DNA from: Micromussa lordhowensis
Lineage: Eukaryota > Cnidaria > Anthozoa > Scleractinia > Lobophylliidae
NCBI GenBank assembly: GCA_964020085.1
Contig: OZ026606.1
Span: 24,301,073 to 24,365,072 of the forward strand
Length of the DNA stretch: 64,000 nucleotides
Reading direction: 5' to 3'
This document shows, in pieces, positions 46,638 to 59,268 of the stretch. The notes beneath the pieces are model-generated. The model was not told where the DNA came from. It searched no databases and saw only the letters and a list, made by a program, of their open reading frames with translations. Within the stretch, counting starts at the first letter, position 1. Each line of letters opens with the position of its first letter. A program made the position numbers and the translations under genes.

Positions 46638-48613
46638 GCTTGCTCTTGCTTCTGTTGTTGCTGCGCTGCTTTTTATCTTAAACGCATGGTTCAATTATAA
46701 ATTCTTTATTTATTTATTTATTTAGTTTCAGTCTCAATATTTTTGTTCTGCCATTGACAGTTTACATTCTAGTTTTTTACGTCTTTTCTTAAGGCAGTCT
46801 TTAAATAAGCAAAATAGCTTCCTGGACTGCCTGCCAAATGTATGATAACTATATATGTCTGGATTTATGAAAACCGTGTTAAAACGAAATCAAGTGGTTT
46901 TTTTTTAATTGCTTATTTCTTCAATTTAATTTTCTTCCTTGCTCTCGCTATGACAGCAGATTGTAATTCGTACCTAGCATGAAATGTAGAGAACTTCTTG
47001 CCGCATGTTTCATTGATCTTCCCTTTTTTTTAAATTATTTATCCTACCCCCCCTCCCCCCTTCGAATTTCTACTAGGTTTAGTCCAGGCTTCACTGGTTT
47101 GAATTCAGTTCGCGCGTTCGTTGACTCTGACATGGAGCCGATCGCTTAGCGTTCTGTATTTGCTGTCTAAAGGAAGTCTGCCTGAGGACATCATTAAGTC
47201 CAATGAAGGTGCAAGTCTAACGGTTTGCTAGCAAGCGTCGTCTATTATCCTACGCGGTAAGGCGGGCCTGATATGTATCAACGGAACATTTAGTCCCGTA
47301 AGAGTAGGCCGTTTGCCCTGTAGCGATAATGTTGTGCTTGCTTTAGACAGCAAAGATCTTTAGCCACACCAATTTAGGGCTGATAGGTGCAATGGACTAG
47401 ACATTTCCAGCTGCTGTTGGCGTTATTTGCCCTGAACTTTGATTTGGCTAAAGACTTCGAAAAAAATCTGTTGAAATGTGGATATGCCATTCCGCGCTCG
47501 AAAAAAATCAAGTTCATCCGGGACATTGCTATTTGCAAGCAAAGCATGGCCTCGAGCAGAGTGAAGAACATGAGTTCAAGCGCTGATCGTGAGTAGAATT
47601 TCCTTGTTTGATCAATTTTAGGCGTTTTCGGCTTAGCTAACTATCAGAACTGTCTGCGATTCGCCAGCGCGGAAGAATTTTATTTGCGTGTCTTCCGGCT
47701 GATGATTGATCAGTTTGTTGAAGTGTTGACATGTTGAAGTGCTCGCCAACTAATGATTATGGCCTAGTTTGTTTGAAGTTCGATCCATTCTCGATGTAGG
47801 AAGCTCTTGTTTAGTCCATTTAGGACGATGCAGGTTATAGAAAGCTAAACTTGATCAACTCTCCGCCGCCGTTTTTGACATCTGTGCCTTCGTGTGTTTA
47901 TGTAGACCGTGGCTCCAATTTCATGTTCAAAGCACTCTTAATTAAATTGTACAATTCATGATTCATCGAAAAGACGGTGAAACTAGTCTTCCTGGCCTGA
48001 AAAGGCCTCCAGGAGAGTTATTTCCCTTTATTTGAGCTACGATAAGCCTTGTGGAAAGCTAGCGCTAAGACAGAATTGTATCACGATTATCAGTGACAAG
48101 TCAAATTCTGTGGCTACGTTTTTGCGAATCCAGACAGATATTGAAAGTAAATGTCACGTAAGGGCTACTAGTTGGCTGAAATGTAGAAGCAAATAGTCCA
48201 TTTGACTGCTTACAATGCTCATTTTGCCATGACTGGCTAATTTAATGCCTAGGAAAGACATAGTGAGGTCATTTAGCTAAAATCACAGAGGTTAAACATG
48301 TCTAAATTAGTGCCGCGAATCAAGTGATCAATTTAAGCTCTGATTAAGCTTTGTTTGGCTAGTTCGACTCATTTGAAGCGATTTCAAAGGCTTGCATAGG
48401 CATGGCATAGCTTCTATTAAAGAGTACATAAGGTAGAAAGCACTCTCAGTACTACATGGTTTTATTTATGTACACTATCTGACCGATTTCCTAAAAACGT
48501 GCCTGCTGTTTTTAGTGCCTGCAGTCTTTAACACGGTTTTCATAAATCCAGACATATATGTAATTTAGTACTATAATTTATAAAAGCAAATAAAATGAAC
48601 TGAACTGAACTGA
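46638..48613 (+). mobile_element. ~2-kb insertion in the satellite
   Basis: The satellite unit breaks at TTTAG (46637) and resumes at TTAGAACGAAG (about 48617). The insertion ends in a (TGAAC) microsatellite tail, like a LINE or SINE 3' end. An inverted pair ATATGTCTGGATTTATGAAA near 46852 and its complement near 48540 lie inside. A 69-codon frame (47387-47596) is not recognised. Confidence 0.5.
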
Positions 48614-48899
48614 ACTTAGAACGAAGAATATACACACAGCTTGTCTGTTTCTGCCAGCGCACTTTAGCTACGATCGATATTCCCTATCGAGCAAGAATTA
48701 TGAACCGCACGCGTTTTATAGAAAGCATTTCTGGTGTTTTCCCACATTTAGAACGAAGAACAGATATACACATATCTTGTCTGTTTCTGCCAGCGCACTC
48801 TAGCTACGATCGATATTTCCTTTGGAACAAGAATTACGAACCACACGCGTTTTATAGAAAGTATTTCTGATGTTTTTCCACATTTAGAACGAAGAATAT
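48614..48899 (+). repeat. 131-bp satellite, block 2
   Basis: About two units, interrupted at GAAGAATAT by a second insertion. Confidence 0.8.
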
Positions 48900-49203
48900 T
48901 TAACAATTATATAATAACCAAATCAATGCGCGCGCTCTGATTGGTCAATCAGCTATGGGTTTTTGTGCCGATAAACCCATGGGAAAATCGCGCGTCTTCT
49001 GAATTATTATATAAAAGCAATAGACCACAAGTTTCTATGGGTTTTAGGCTGATGAACCACTTGGGATGTTGGTAGAACACTCGAAGAATTCGTGAACCAC
49101 TCGCCTGCGGCTCGTGATTTCCAAATTCTTCTCGTGTTCTACCAACATCCCGCGTGGTTTATCAGCCTATAACCCATAGAAACTTGTGGTCTATTGCTTA
49201 AAT
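48900..49203. mobile_element. MITE in satellite, AGCAATAGA family (copy 2)
   Basis: The core palindrome 49016-49198 runs from AGCAATAGACCACAAGTTTC to its complement ending ATTGCT. TTAA stands at both boundaries (about 48899-48903 and 49198-49201), suggesting a TTAA target. Confidence 0.65.
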
Positions 49204-50490
49204 CTTGTCTGTTCTTTCCGTCAGCGCACTCTAGCAACGATCGATATTCCATATCGAGCAAGAATTACGAACCGCACACGTTTTATAGAAAGCATCTCTG
49301 GTGTTTTTCCACATTTAGAACGAAGAATATACATATATCTTGTCTGTTCTTCTCTGCCAGCGCACTCTAGCAACGATCGATATTCCATATCGAGCAAGAC
49401 TGAACCGCACGCGTTTTATAGAAAGCATTTCTGGTGTTTTCCACATTTAGAACGAAGAATATGCACATATCTTGTCTGTTTCTGCCAGCGCACTTTAGCT
49501 ACGATCGATATTCCATATCGAGCAAGAATTATGAACCGCACGCATTTTATAGAAAGCATTTCTGGTGTTTTCCACATTTAGAACAAAGAATATACACATA
49601 TCTTGTCTGTTTCTTCCAGCGAACATTTCTGATGTTTTCCCACATTTAGAACGAAAATGTACACTTATATCATGTCTGTTTCTGCCAGCACTCCCTGGCT
49701 TCGATCGATATTCCCTTTTGAGCAAGAATTACGAACTGCATGCCTTACAAGAAAGCATTTCTGGAGTCGTTCCACATTTAAAACGAAAAATATACATATA
49801 CCTTGTTTGTTTCTGCCAGCGCACTCTATAGCTACGATCAATGTTTCCTTTGGAATAAGAATTACGAACCAAACACGTTTTACAGAAAGCATTTCTGCTG
49901 TTTTCCACATTTAGAACGAAGAATATAGACATATCTTGTCTGTTTCTGCCAGCGCACTCTAGCTACGATCGATTTTCCCTATGGAGCAAGAATCATGAAC
50001 AGCATGCGTATTATAGAAAGCATTTCTGCTGTTTTCCACGTTTAGAACGAAGAATATAGACATATCTTGTCTGTTTCTGCCAGTGCACTCTAGCTACGAT
50101 CGATTTTCCCTATGGAGCAAGAATCATGAACAGCATGCGTATTATAGAAAGCATTTCTGCTGTTTTCCACGTTTAGAACGAAGAATATAGACATATCTTG
50201 TCTGTTTCTGCCAGTGCACTCTAGCTACGATCGATTTTCCCTATGGAGCAAGAATCATGAACAGCACGCGTTTTATAGAAAGCATTTCTGGTGTTTTCCA
50301 CATTTAGAACGAAGAATATAGACATATCTTGTCTGTTTCTGCCAGCGCACTCTAGCTACGATCGATTTTCCCTATGGAGCAAGAATCATGAACCGCACGC
50401 GTTTTATAGAAAGCATTTCTGCTGTTTTCCACATCTAGAACGAAGAATATACACATATCTTGTCTGTTTCTGCCAGCGCACTCGCACTCC
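49204..50490 (+). repeat. 131-bp satellite, block 3
   Basis: About ten units. Spacing of TTTAGAACGA at 50041, 50172 and 50303 gives exactly 131 bases. Some neighbouring units (about 49910-50290) are near-identical, indicating recent expansion; one unit near 49620-49745 matches block 1 better than its neighbours. Confidence 0.9.
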
Positions 50491-51138
50491 AAAGTTGTTT
50501 ACTGTTGACTTAATGAGATGCGCGAATTGCGAATCGAACGATCCGTTAACACGCATGGCCTCTCGCTAATGAGATGCAACGCACGGTCCGTAAACTCTAC
50601 TCTCCGGGCCGCAAGGGCCCTTAACGATCCGTACGGATCGAACGAACTGAATTTGCCTTTAGCGGATCGTTACAGTGCGGGTGTATTGGACATGGGTGCA
50701 CTAGCTACAAAATACGAAGAAACGAAAGCAAAGTCCATAATTAAACCAAGTAGGTTATCATCTTTTGAGCCACAGTTCACCTGTATTCATAGCGGAGATC
50801 CGGCCGCCCGAATGGTCGCCAAGGGAAGCCCCATACCCATATAGGAAAGAATTTTATCATGGCTAGCGGTATTGCTCGTGGGCGCTCACGCACGAAGGCG
50901 AAGTAGCGCAAGATGGCGGCAATACTCAAAATAATAACTTGACAGAGACACACAGCCTTGGTTTGCCGTGTACTTCTTTGATATTAGACATCCATGTTAT
51001 GATTAATTGACAAGTGTCAAAACAAGGTATCTGCTGACCAGCATCACGTGACCATATCGCGAGCTCAAGTTTTAGAGCTCATCCAGGTCACGTGTTGTTC
51101 GGAAACCGGTTAACGAAACCCAGGATTAAATGTTAACT

Positions 51139-51345
51139 GAATTATCACTTTTTCTTCTATACAAATGTTTTCCTTTTCTTTTAACTTTTTTGTGTATTTT
51201 GTGATTACTTAAACTCAAAACCGTGAGAACACCAAACAATACACAGAAAACCTCACTGCAAAGTTACAAAACTCAAATCAAAATTCTCGCTTATCCTGGG
51301 TTAGCTCAATCGCGCTCTGAACAACCCGGTCCGGGAGCTTCGCTT
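51139..51345 (-). repeat. Dispersed repeat, inverted relative to 61430
   Basis: Shares ACAAAACTCAAATCAAAATTC, the TTATCCTGGGTTAG-type stretch and CAACCCGGTCC, as reverse complement, with 61430-61640. Probably a SINE or MITE family. Confidence 0.5.
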
Positions 51346-53696
51346 TTATGCTCGCCTAAATCTATATATTATTAACTAACTGAAGAACGCTCCTATTTGC
51401 TTGCGATTAGTTCTTCTCTGGATTGCTTGTGCTAGTTCCTGTGGGTTTTGGTTGCAGCTTTCTCATTCGTTGAAAGGGACAGCCCTATATGAATGTGAAT
51501 TAACCCTCTGACGTACACACCCCTCGACGTACAGGGAGGGAGAGGGGTGGATGCCAGCCCCCATAAGGGTTTTTTAAATTTAAAAATCGATTTATTCTAA
51601 GATGCTGAGAGTTTCAGTAGCTGTTCATGCAGATATGTCCAGGATTGAACGCTAATGAGATTCAAATTCCTTATGATAAGCATCACAAAGTGTCCTCATT
51701 GGTAAAAAGTCACCAAAACATACGCAATTCTGTCAAATATGAAGTTATATGAAAATGTCAGATAACCATACCAAATATGAAGTAGTAATTGAACAATACT
51801 TGTGTTCAATTCTGGACATAAGTGTGTTCATTCATCATCTGCGGGCATTTTGATATCTCAAGTGTGTGTCCATGATTTTTTAAGTTGCCGTGGCAACCGT
51901 AAATTGTCTGGACAAATGTCTGGACAAAAATTAACTCTTTTTGATATAATTCTCTCTTTCCTCAGTTGTCTTCATCAAATTCATGAACGTTTACATTCCA
52001 TAAGCACTCTGGCGTGATTTTGTATTAATTTCCGTTATTTCTTGACTTTTAAAGAAAATAAGAATTGTGAAATCCAAGATGGCGGACCCAAGATGGCGGG
52101 TCAAATGATGTCGTATGAAAATGATGTCTAATCAATGTAAATTAATTTCACGCTGTGTCTTAACAGAACGAAAACAAAGAGGAGGGGTTCCATCCAAATG
52201 GCCCATTGTACCACTGTGGGGCATGCGTTTGCTTGTAAGCCTGCTCTGTTGTATATAGTTTAAATATCTTTTAGAATTCCAGTCTATTCTGGCATGTTCT
52301 AGAGTGTTCCATGTTCCTCGTTTATCTCCATGCGTTCTTTCAATCGTAAAACCTTCTACGGTTTCCATTTACTGGAAAAAAGGGCGACAGTTTGTCTTGA
52401 AATTGTTATAAGTAGGTTCATTTTGAAACGAAGAGGAAAAATTTCCGACTAACTCAACCGCTTTATAAATATATAGGAAATTTATTACCATAATAAATGA
52501 ATTTATGTTGCTTGATTCATATCAGTTCCAGCTCCCTGCCGAGGGATTTCCGGTTATCCGGGACATTAGATCTACCGGTACGTACCTGTGAAAGGCCTCT
52601 TTTGCTGCAAGCGCACATCGAGAGAACAAGCTCTTAACCAGCTTCACTAAAGTCACATGATTTGACCCTCCTCCCCCCCTTGCCTACCACAGGACTAGGT
52701 CATGCCTTGGCTTGTTCTATTTTTGTGGGTAATCCCTCAGGCGGGTAATCCCTCTCCTTTGCTGGGAACTGCTTACTTGGTTACGCTCTAGTTTCTCACT
52801 TTGTATATTCGATAAAATCAAGAGAATAAATGGCCACTCCACAGCGCGGCCAAACTATCATCAACTGGGTTTCACTTATTTCCGCTGTTCCCAGCAAACC
52901 GAGCTTCGCCAATACTGCGCACCACCGCTGAAATATCCAGCTTTTAGAATTTCCCTTGACTTCACCAGTAAATTTTCGAAGTTGTTATAAACAAAGTAAA
53001 CAAATCGGCCACGTTCTTCTATACTCAACTCGAGTTAACTGATTTGCTTGTGGACTTAACTCGTTCATAATCCAGCGGAGGTTAGTTATCTAGAGTTTAT
53101 GCAGTTTGAATTTAATATTGGTGTACCTACAATGTAAAGGTTATTACGCTACGAGTCATGTTGTAGATGATTCACTCTAAACTGCTTCTTGTTCCCTGTT
53201 TTTGCTTGAGTAAGTGAGTAAGGGAACATGTTATTCTTTTGCACTTTATGTTGTGCAAATGGTTGGTGTGTCGCCTACCCGGCTCTTACTGGCCTAATAA
53301 AGGTGATGATGACGATGGAATTAATGGTGATAATAACTTAATTGATAAATGCTTCAAACAAATGTGTACGAAATAGATTTTCTGTACATTTGAGTGGAAT
53401 TCGTTCATTTGATGTTTTAACATAAAATTAAGCAGTTACAACTCGTGTTTTTTGTCCTTACTTGCTGTATTTGTTTAATAAAAACATAATCACTCTAGCG
53501 GAGTATTGTTCGCGGGTTGGGATAATAAGCCTTGACTTACTAGTTGATGGGCCATAATGAAATGAGCGACTTTTTGTTGAATGAATGACAACATATGAAA
53601 ATGGTCTCTGTATTCACGAAAAAAATTTGAAGAATACGAATAGTTTTAGAGTACGAATGAAATAATTAAAAGAAATGATTTAGAAATACATGAAAC
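51346..53696. other. Unassigned region
   Basis: No gene seen. Two copies of AAGATGGCGG lie near 52077-52096. Confidence 0.3.
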
Positions 53697-55015
53697 AAGA
53701 AATATGAGTGATAGGAACCGACGTTTCGGTGCATCTTGCGCCATTATCAAGGTTACATAATTAATGATAAAAAGCGGTTTGTAAAGAGGCTAAGTTGAAG
53801 CGAAATTTGCATAACATAGCGGCAAGCTAATTACTTAAATACTTTAGCACGAAGAGAATCGGACTGCACATTCAATGTTGGTTTAAGCTCTTGAATATAC
53901 AGCATTTCATTAACAAGGCAGTCAAATTTGTTCATGCATTTCTTGATTACATTGAAGCGTGCTAAGAAATTGTTCGGAACAGCAGTGTTATGTTCTTTGT
54001 AGTAATGCTTGCAGATTGATGACGCCTTTTGACGGTGTCCCTCAACGCGCGTGTGAAGGTGGCCCTTTGTATACCCAACATAACCTGCATCACACAAGTC
54101 ACACTTGAATAAATAAACAACGCATTGCTGGGTTACAATGTTGGGCTTGGGCTCACGCAGGCTTAGATCTTGATTAAGCTTGCGGCTAGTAAACACGGGT
54201 TGAATGATCTTTCCCACCTTGCTGCTAAGATCTCTAAGTTGCCGTTTGACAGACACTGCAGCATCCTGATCTTTATAGGGGATAGTTATCCGGATGACGT
54301 CATCGGTATGCTGTTTAGACTGGTCCGCTGCGACTCTCGAGGTGATAAACTTGTTGATGACAGAATCAATAAGGTGATTCGGATACCTCAGCTTTCGGAA
54401 AACTCCTCTCAAGCGTTCACACTCCTCTGAGAAATGTGTCCAAGATGATGATAGCCGGTGAGCGCGATCAAGCATGGTGACGAGCAAACCCTGTTTGTAG
54501 CGGCTGTCCACATGGCTATGATAGTGCAGGAGAAGACCTGTGTTTGTCGGCTTAACGTAAACCTTTGTTTCAACACATGGTGCGCGATTTAGAAGCTGTA
54601 AACCAAGGAAAGGGAGCATCCCATTTTCCTCTACCTCCATAGTGAAACTTACGGCGCTATGGGCGTGGTTCAAGGTATCCAGAAATGCTGTAGCTGCCGC
54701 CAGATCTGGCATCTTGACCAGAGTGTCATCCACGTAGCGGCGGTAAAAATCTGGGAGTTTTCCTTGACTTTTCAGGGACTCTTCAATAGAGCACATGAAT
54801 ACATTAACCAAAAGGGGTCCAAGGGGAGACCCCATGGCTACTCCATCGGTCTGTTCGTAAAGGGCCCCATCGAACTGAAACAGCTGCCCCTTTGTAGCAA
54901 CATATAGAAGATCAATAAGATCAGTTCTGGTCAAGTTTAGGCCATAGGTGTCATTGAACCAGTTGTTCTCGAAAGCTTTGTGTGCCAGGATGTCAATTGT
55001 TTCGTCCAGGGGTAC
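53697..55015 (-). mobile_element. Penelope-like element copy (RT + GIY-YIG)
   Basis: The minus-strand frame within 53831-55063 encodes the C-terminal part of a Penelope-type reverse transcriptase: GVAMGSPLGPLLVNVFM, the catalytic YVDDT, MLPFLGLQLL and a thumb region. A GIY-YIG nuclease follows (QCVVYLFKCDLCDAGYVGYTKG). The reverse transcriptase N-terminus is missing. The first 16 codons of the frame derive from the adjoining inverted copy. A degenerate hammerhead-like motif lies at about 53722-53755. Confidence 0.85.
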
Positions 55016-55762
55016 AGCCGCTACAAACAGGGTTTGCTCGTCACCATGCTTGATCGCGCTCACCGGCTATCATCATCTTGGACACATTTCTCAGAGGAGT
55101 GTGAAGTTTATCACCTCGAGAGTCGCAGCGGACCAGTCTAAACAGCATACCGATGACGTCATCCGGATAACTATCCCCTATAAAGATTAGGATGCTGCAG
55201 TGTCTGTCAAACGGCAACTTAGAGATCTTAGCAGCAAGATGGGGAAAGACCATTCAACCCGTGTTTACTAGCCGCAAGCTTAATCAAGATCTAAGCCTGC
55301 GTGAGCCCAAGCCCAACATTGTAACCCAGCAATGCGTTGTTTATTTATTCAAGTGTGACCTGTGTGATGCAGGTTATGTTGGGTATACAAAGGGCCACCT
55401 TTACACGCGCGTTGAGGGACACCGTCAAAAGGCGTCATCAATCTGCAAGCATTACTACAAAAAACATAACACTGCTGTTCCGAACAATTTCTTAGCACGC
55501 TTCAATGTAATCAAGAAATGCATGAACAAATTTGACTGCCTTGTTAATGAAATGCTGTATATTCAAGAGCTTAAACCAACATTGAATGTGCAGTCCGATT
55601 CTCTTCGTGCTAAAGTATTTAAGTAATTAGCTTGCCGCTATGTTATGCAAATTTCGCTTCAACTTAGCCTCTTTACAAACCGCTTTTTATCATTAATTAT
55701 GTAACCTTGATAATGGCGCAAGATGCACCGAAACGTCGGTTCCTATCACTCATATTTCTTGT
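55016..55762 (+). mobile_element. Inverted partner copy of the Penelope-like element
   Basis: Reverse complement of the left copy from its SRYKQG codons through the 3' end. It lacks about 80 bases near 55105, which shifts the frame, while the GIY-YIG part is open (within 55192-55626). The two copies end in the same TATGAGTGATAGGAACC segment and are nearly identical, so they arose together. Confidence 0.85.
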
Positions 55763-56866
55763 CAAGTTCATGAATGAAATAATGGTACAATAAATATTTC
55801 GTTCCTCTTAAGGACAAAAGCAGCAGATCGTGAACAAAACTATTAGAAAACTTTTACTTTTCCAACTGATAACCATCTGCCAACCACTTAAAGAGAACGC
55901 TATTCTAGACAGGTGTTTTACAAATTATTGCAACCTCGAGTTGACGTAAAAACAGCCAGCAAGTTTCTCTAATCCTGCCATTTTGGACTAACTACCCCAC
56001 TAATCCAAACAAACAAGGCTACACTAAGATTTGCTGTTTCTCAGAGCAAGCAATCATTTTTAGCGAAAACCATTAGATCATCATTTCTTGCCAAAACATG
56101 ATCTCTGGCTATTTGATTAGAATGAATGCATTTTTTCTGCCTTGAAAACTAATTGGTTTTCTAGACTTTTACATATCGATAAACAGAAGCAATATTCTCC
56201 ATCTAAGCGCAACTTAAATTGCTGAGTGATATGCACTAACGAGTGGAGTGTTTGTCTTTGTGAAATATTGAACTACACAGAATCTTTTTGGCACTGGCTG
56301 TGTGACAATGGCTACAATGATTTGTTTATTTATCGCAACTGCTGCCCGACACTAGCTATACCAGCTATCAGTTGTAAAGCTCGAATATATTTTTTCCAAA
56401 AAATTAGCGTTGAACTCGTACAACACCAACAACTTGAAAAATCTTCTAAAGCAATGCATTATCAGCAACAGTTTTTACTGTTTCTTTTTCTCTGCAACAT
56501 TACGCCATGTGACAATTTAAAAGTCCACTTTGCTAGTATTTTATCGAGATCCCGGTGTAAATATCTATCTTTTTTCGACCCTGTTAGGAGATGTTACTCA
56601 CTAGACTGAGAAGATGGAAGGGAAGCCGTAAATAAAACATGTCACCTGTTTATGTCGCTTGTTATACCTGAACCTGATACGACCTTTGCGAAATGTACAT
56701 TATCTTTTCATAACTTGACAAACAGTCGAATGGTGAAAGTGAAATAACTTCGCAAAAACAATTTAATTCTATTATTATTTTGCGAAGAATCAGGCAAAAT
56801 AACAAAGAACAAATTCTCAAAGGGGGGGTTGCAGCCCCCTCAACCCCTCCCCTGGATCCGCCTCTG
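55763..56866. other. Unassigned region
   Basis: No gene is supported. A hAT-like end CTGGATCCGCCTCTG at about 56851-56865 lacks an identified partner. Confidence 0.3.
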
Positions 56867-56986
56867 GGCTAACGAGTTCCGTTTTCGAAAAATCAATTCA
56901 CTATTGCATTCTAAAAAAGACTAGTAGGTTTGAAACCTACTAGTCGCAACAGTGTATTGATTTTTCGAAAACGGAACCCGTTAGCC
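56867..56986. mobile_element. 120-bp palindrome
   Basis: GGCTAACGAGTTCCGTTTTC and its near-complement GAAAACGGAACCCGTTAGCC, with a centre CTAGTAGGTTTGAAACCTACTAG. A related half-copy follows at about 57005-57055. Confidence 0.75.
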
Positions 56987-59268
56987 GTATTCTTGGATCG
57001 AGCGAGCGAGTTCAATGTTCGAATAATCAATTCATTATTGCATTCAGCGATAACTATTGGTTAAAAGCTAAATGGAAACCAAATTTATTTAGCGTGAATT
57101 TATATGCTTGATGTTGACTCGAAAGAAATATTTTACCTGCCTTTTTACCAACCCAAATTGATCATTCAAGACCAGCTGTAATCAGAACTGCGTCCTCTAC
57201 AGACCGTGAGACGATATCTTTACCAGTACGATAAACGATAAACTCGGCTCGGACTGTCAGCCAGATAGTCTAAGAGTTATGTTAGCTGCTCACGACAGAC
57301 ACCTCAAACAAAATGACAGCGAAATTGGCCTATTTCATTTCATTGAAGGCGGTGAGCAATTCTCCCTAAAGCCTGGTTTTCACTGGAACATAAGCACAAG
57401 CAGAAGCCTATAAGCATAATGGAAGAGGACGCGCATAACACAAGCATAGATAGAAGCAGAACAAAAAAGTTTAGTCCTCTTTTGCTTGTGCCTATGCTTG
57501 TTTGAAGTGAGAACGTGCTGTGGTAAGCATAAGCGCAAACATCGTCCACCGGCTTGTTTTACTGTATCGAGGAGGTGTGGTGGTACAGTTACTAAAGTAG
57601 CCAATTATGCCACATACCATTGTAGCATCACTTAATTCGGAGTGGTAGCATTGATTCACCAAAGTATAACCAATCACCATAAATATTTCTTTTTGTGGTT
57701 CAATTTTTATATAACTTCTCCACAACAAGACCACCGTGTGTTGCAACTAAACGTTTAGAACAAGTCCACTAATGGCGTTGGGCCACTGAACGTATTTGAC
57801 ATGAAGACAGGTGCATAAACAAAAGGTCTTTTCTTAGAACAACATTAATTTTACTGTTGCTTTGAAACTTTCACCTGTCATCTTCATAATTAAACGTTGC
57901 TCTCGGGTTTTTTGGAATTCCTTCCGACGTTTAAGGTTTTTTTTTGGCCACGAGCTCAAAATAACCACAATTTGTTCACCAAAGATTGAGAATTAATGTG
58001 ACAGCAAATTCTAACATCACTTGAAAAAGTGTAGTAGTATTTTAAAATGCATGCATCAGAGTATAACTGTTCGAAACGATTACCAGCTATACTGGATTAT
58101 TCTCTCGGTGGTTTAATTCTAATGTAATCCAAAATGGGAACATCACGTGTTGCCAATAAGCCTAAAGAACCAGTCAATGCCGAAGGTTAAAGACTGAAAT
58201 TATTTGACATGGAGACAGGAACGTCAACAAAACGTCCATTCTAACAAAATCAATCTATTTTCCCCAAAATTAAAAACAGCGGCTGCGAAAGTCAGATCCT
58301 CTCCGAAAATACTCACTTGGCTTTTTACAGAGAGCAACAACGCAGCCCTGCAAAGGGAGCTTAGCTTAAGGTAGCCATTTGTCACGTAATTTCTACCATG
58401 TTATTCATAATTTTAAAATTACAGGATATGTCATGTATCTAAAAATATGTACTTCTCCAAAATGTGAAATATTTCGTGAATTTATAAACCACGAACATCA
58501 GGCATGATGTCATCGAAACAAAACGAAATGAAAATCGGCTGAGCTTGCTAAGCCACACAGTTCAATACAAATAAATCATATATATACTTATTTCAGTGGT
58601 TCGTAATGTAACCAATTTGGTAGTTTTCAAAGGAGTAGTTTATCAATTTCTCTGTTTCTCCTGAAGAGGAAGACAAACGGAAGAACTACAAACAGCCCTA
58701 AAAACATTGTTTCTATTCCACGGCCCTCGCTTCTCAAAAACAAAAATGTTCGCAATTTAGCAATTCTTACAAACATTAGTCCAACGATGTTTAACCATGC
58801 AATAAAATATTCAAGTCAGGTTTCAGCATAACACCTTATTGCAGCTGGTGCAAGCTGCTTATTCTTGTGACACGAACAAGAAATAAATTGCAGGAGGAAT
58901 TCAAAATTAACGGCATGTGCCTAGCATAAGGTGTGTAACTAAAAATATAGAGACGAGAGAAGTGCTGCGAGAAGAAAACTAAATAGTATTACTCTTTAAT
59001 CACTCCTCATTCAAGTCAAAGACTCGATATGATTCATTCCTTTTATTCCCCTGCGTCTCGGAGCTTGATTGCAACTTTAATATATCAAAATTTGCTTGTT
59101 GCCTCTATTGTGAGCAAAAATACACTAAATTTTACGCCCGGTTTACAGTTTCGTTATGTGCTTCTTGTTTAATTCATCACTTCTTGATCCCATATCGATC
59201 AAATGAACGAACTAGTTTTAAATTTAGGTCAATCTCTCCCTACAGTTATAAATTGAAAGACCAGGAAA
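56987..59268. other. Upstream region of the fibrinogen-related gene
   Basis: No other gene is recognised. An imperfect inverted repeat with AAGCACAAGCA/TGCTTGTGC lies at about 57370-57530. Sequence just above the ATG (TCTCTCCCTA...TTGAAAG) is shared with the region above the minus-strand paralogue, so part of the promoter was duplicated with it. Confidence 0.35.

Larger units (their letters stand above)
44325..50691. mobile_element. Composite 6.4-kb element with inverted ends
   Basis: GTCCAATACACCCGCATTGT at 44325 recurs inverted at the other end, finishing at 50691, with the adjoining AACGATCCG. Subterminal units containing the palindrome CGATCCGTACGGATCG occur in multiple copies at the left and at least once at the right. 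The interior is the 131-bp satellite with insertions. No transposase is recognised. Confidence 0.5.

Noticed and set aside
49186..50569. Several plus-strand frames of 70-130 codons
   Set aside because: They are translations of the 131-bp satellite and shift with each unit.
54170..55190. Plus-strand frames opposite the left Penelope copy
   Set aside because: Antisense frames, and parts of the right copy that read in phase only because of the inverted repeat.
56226..56609. 127-codon frame
   Set aside because: No domain, low-complexity host sequence, no splice or promoter support.
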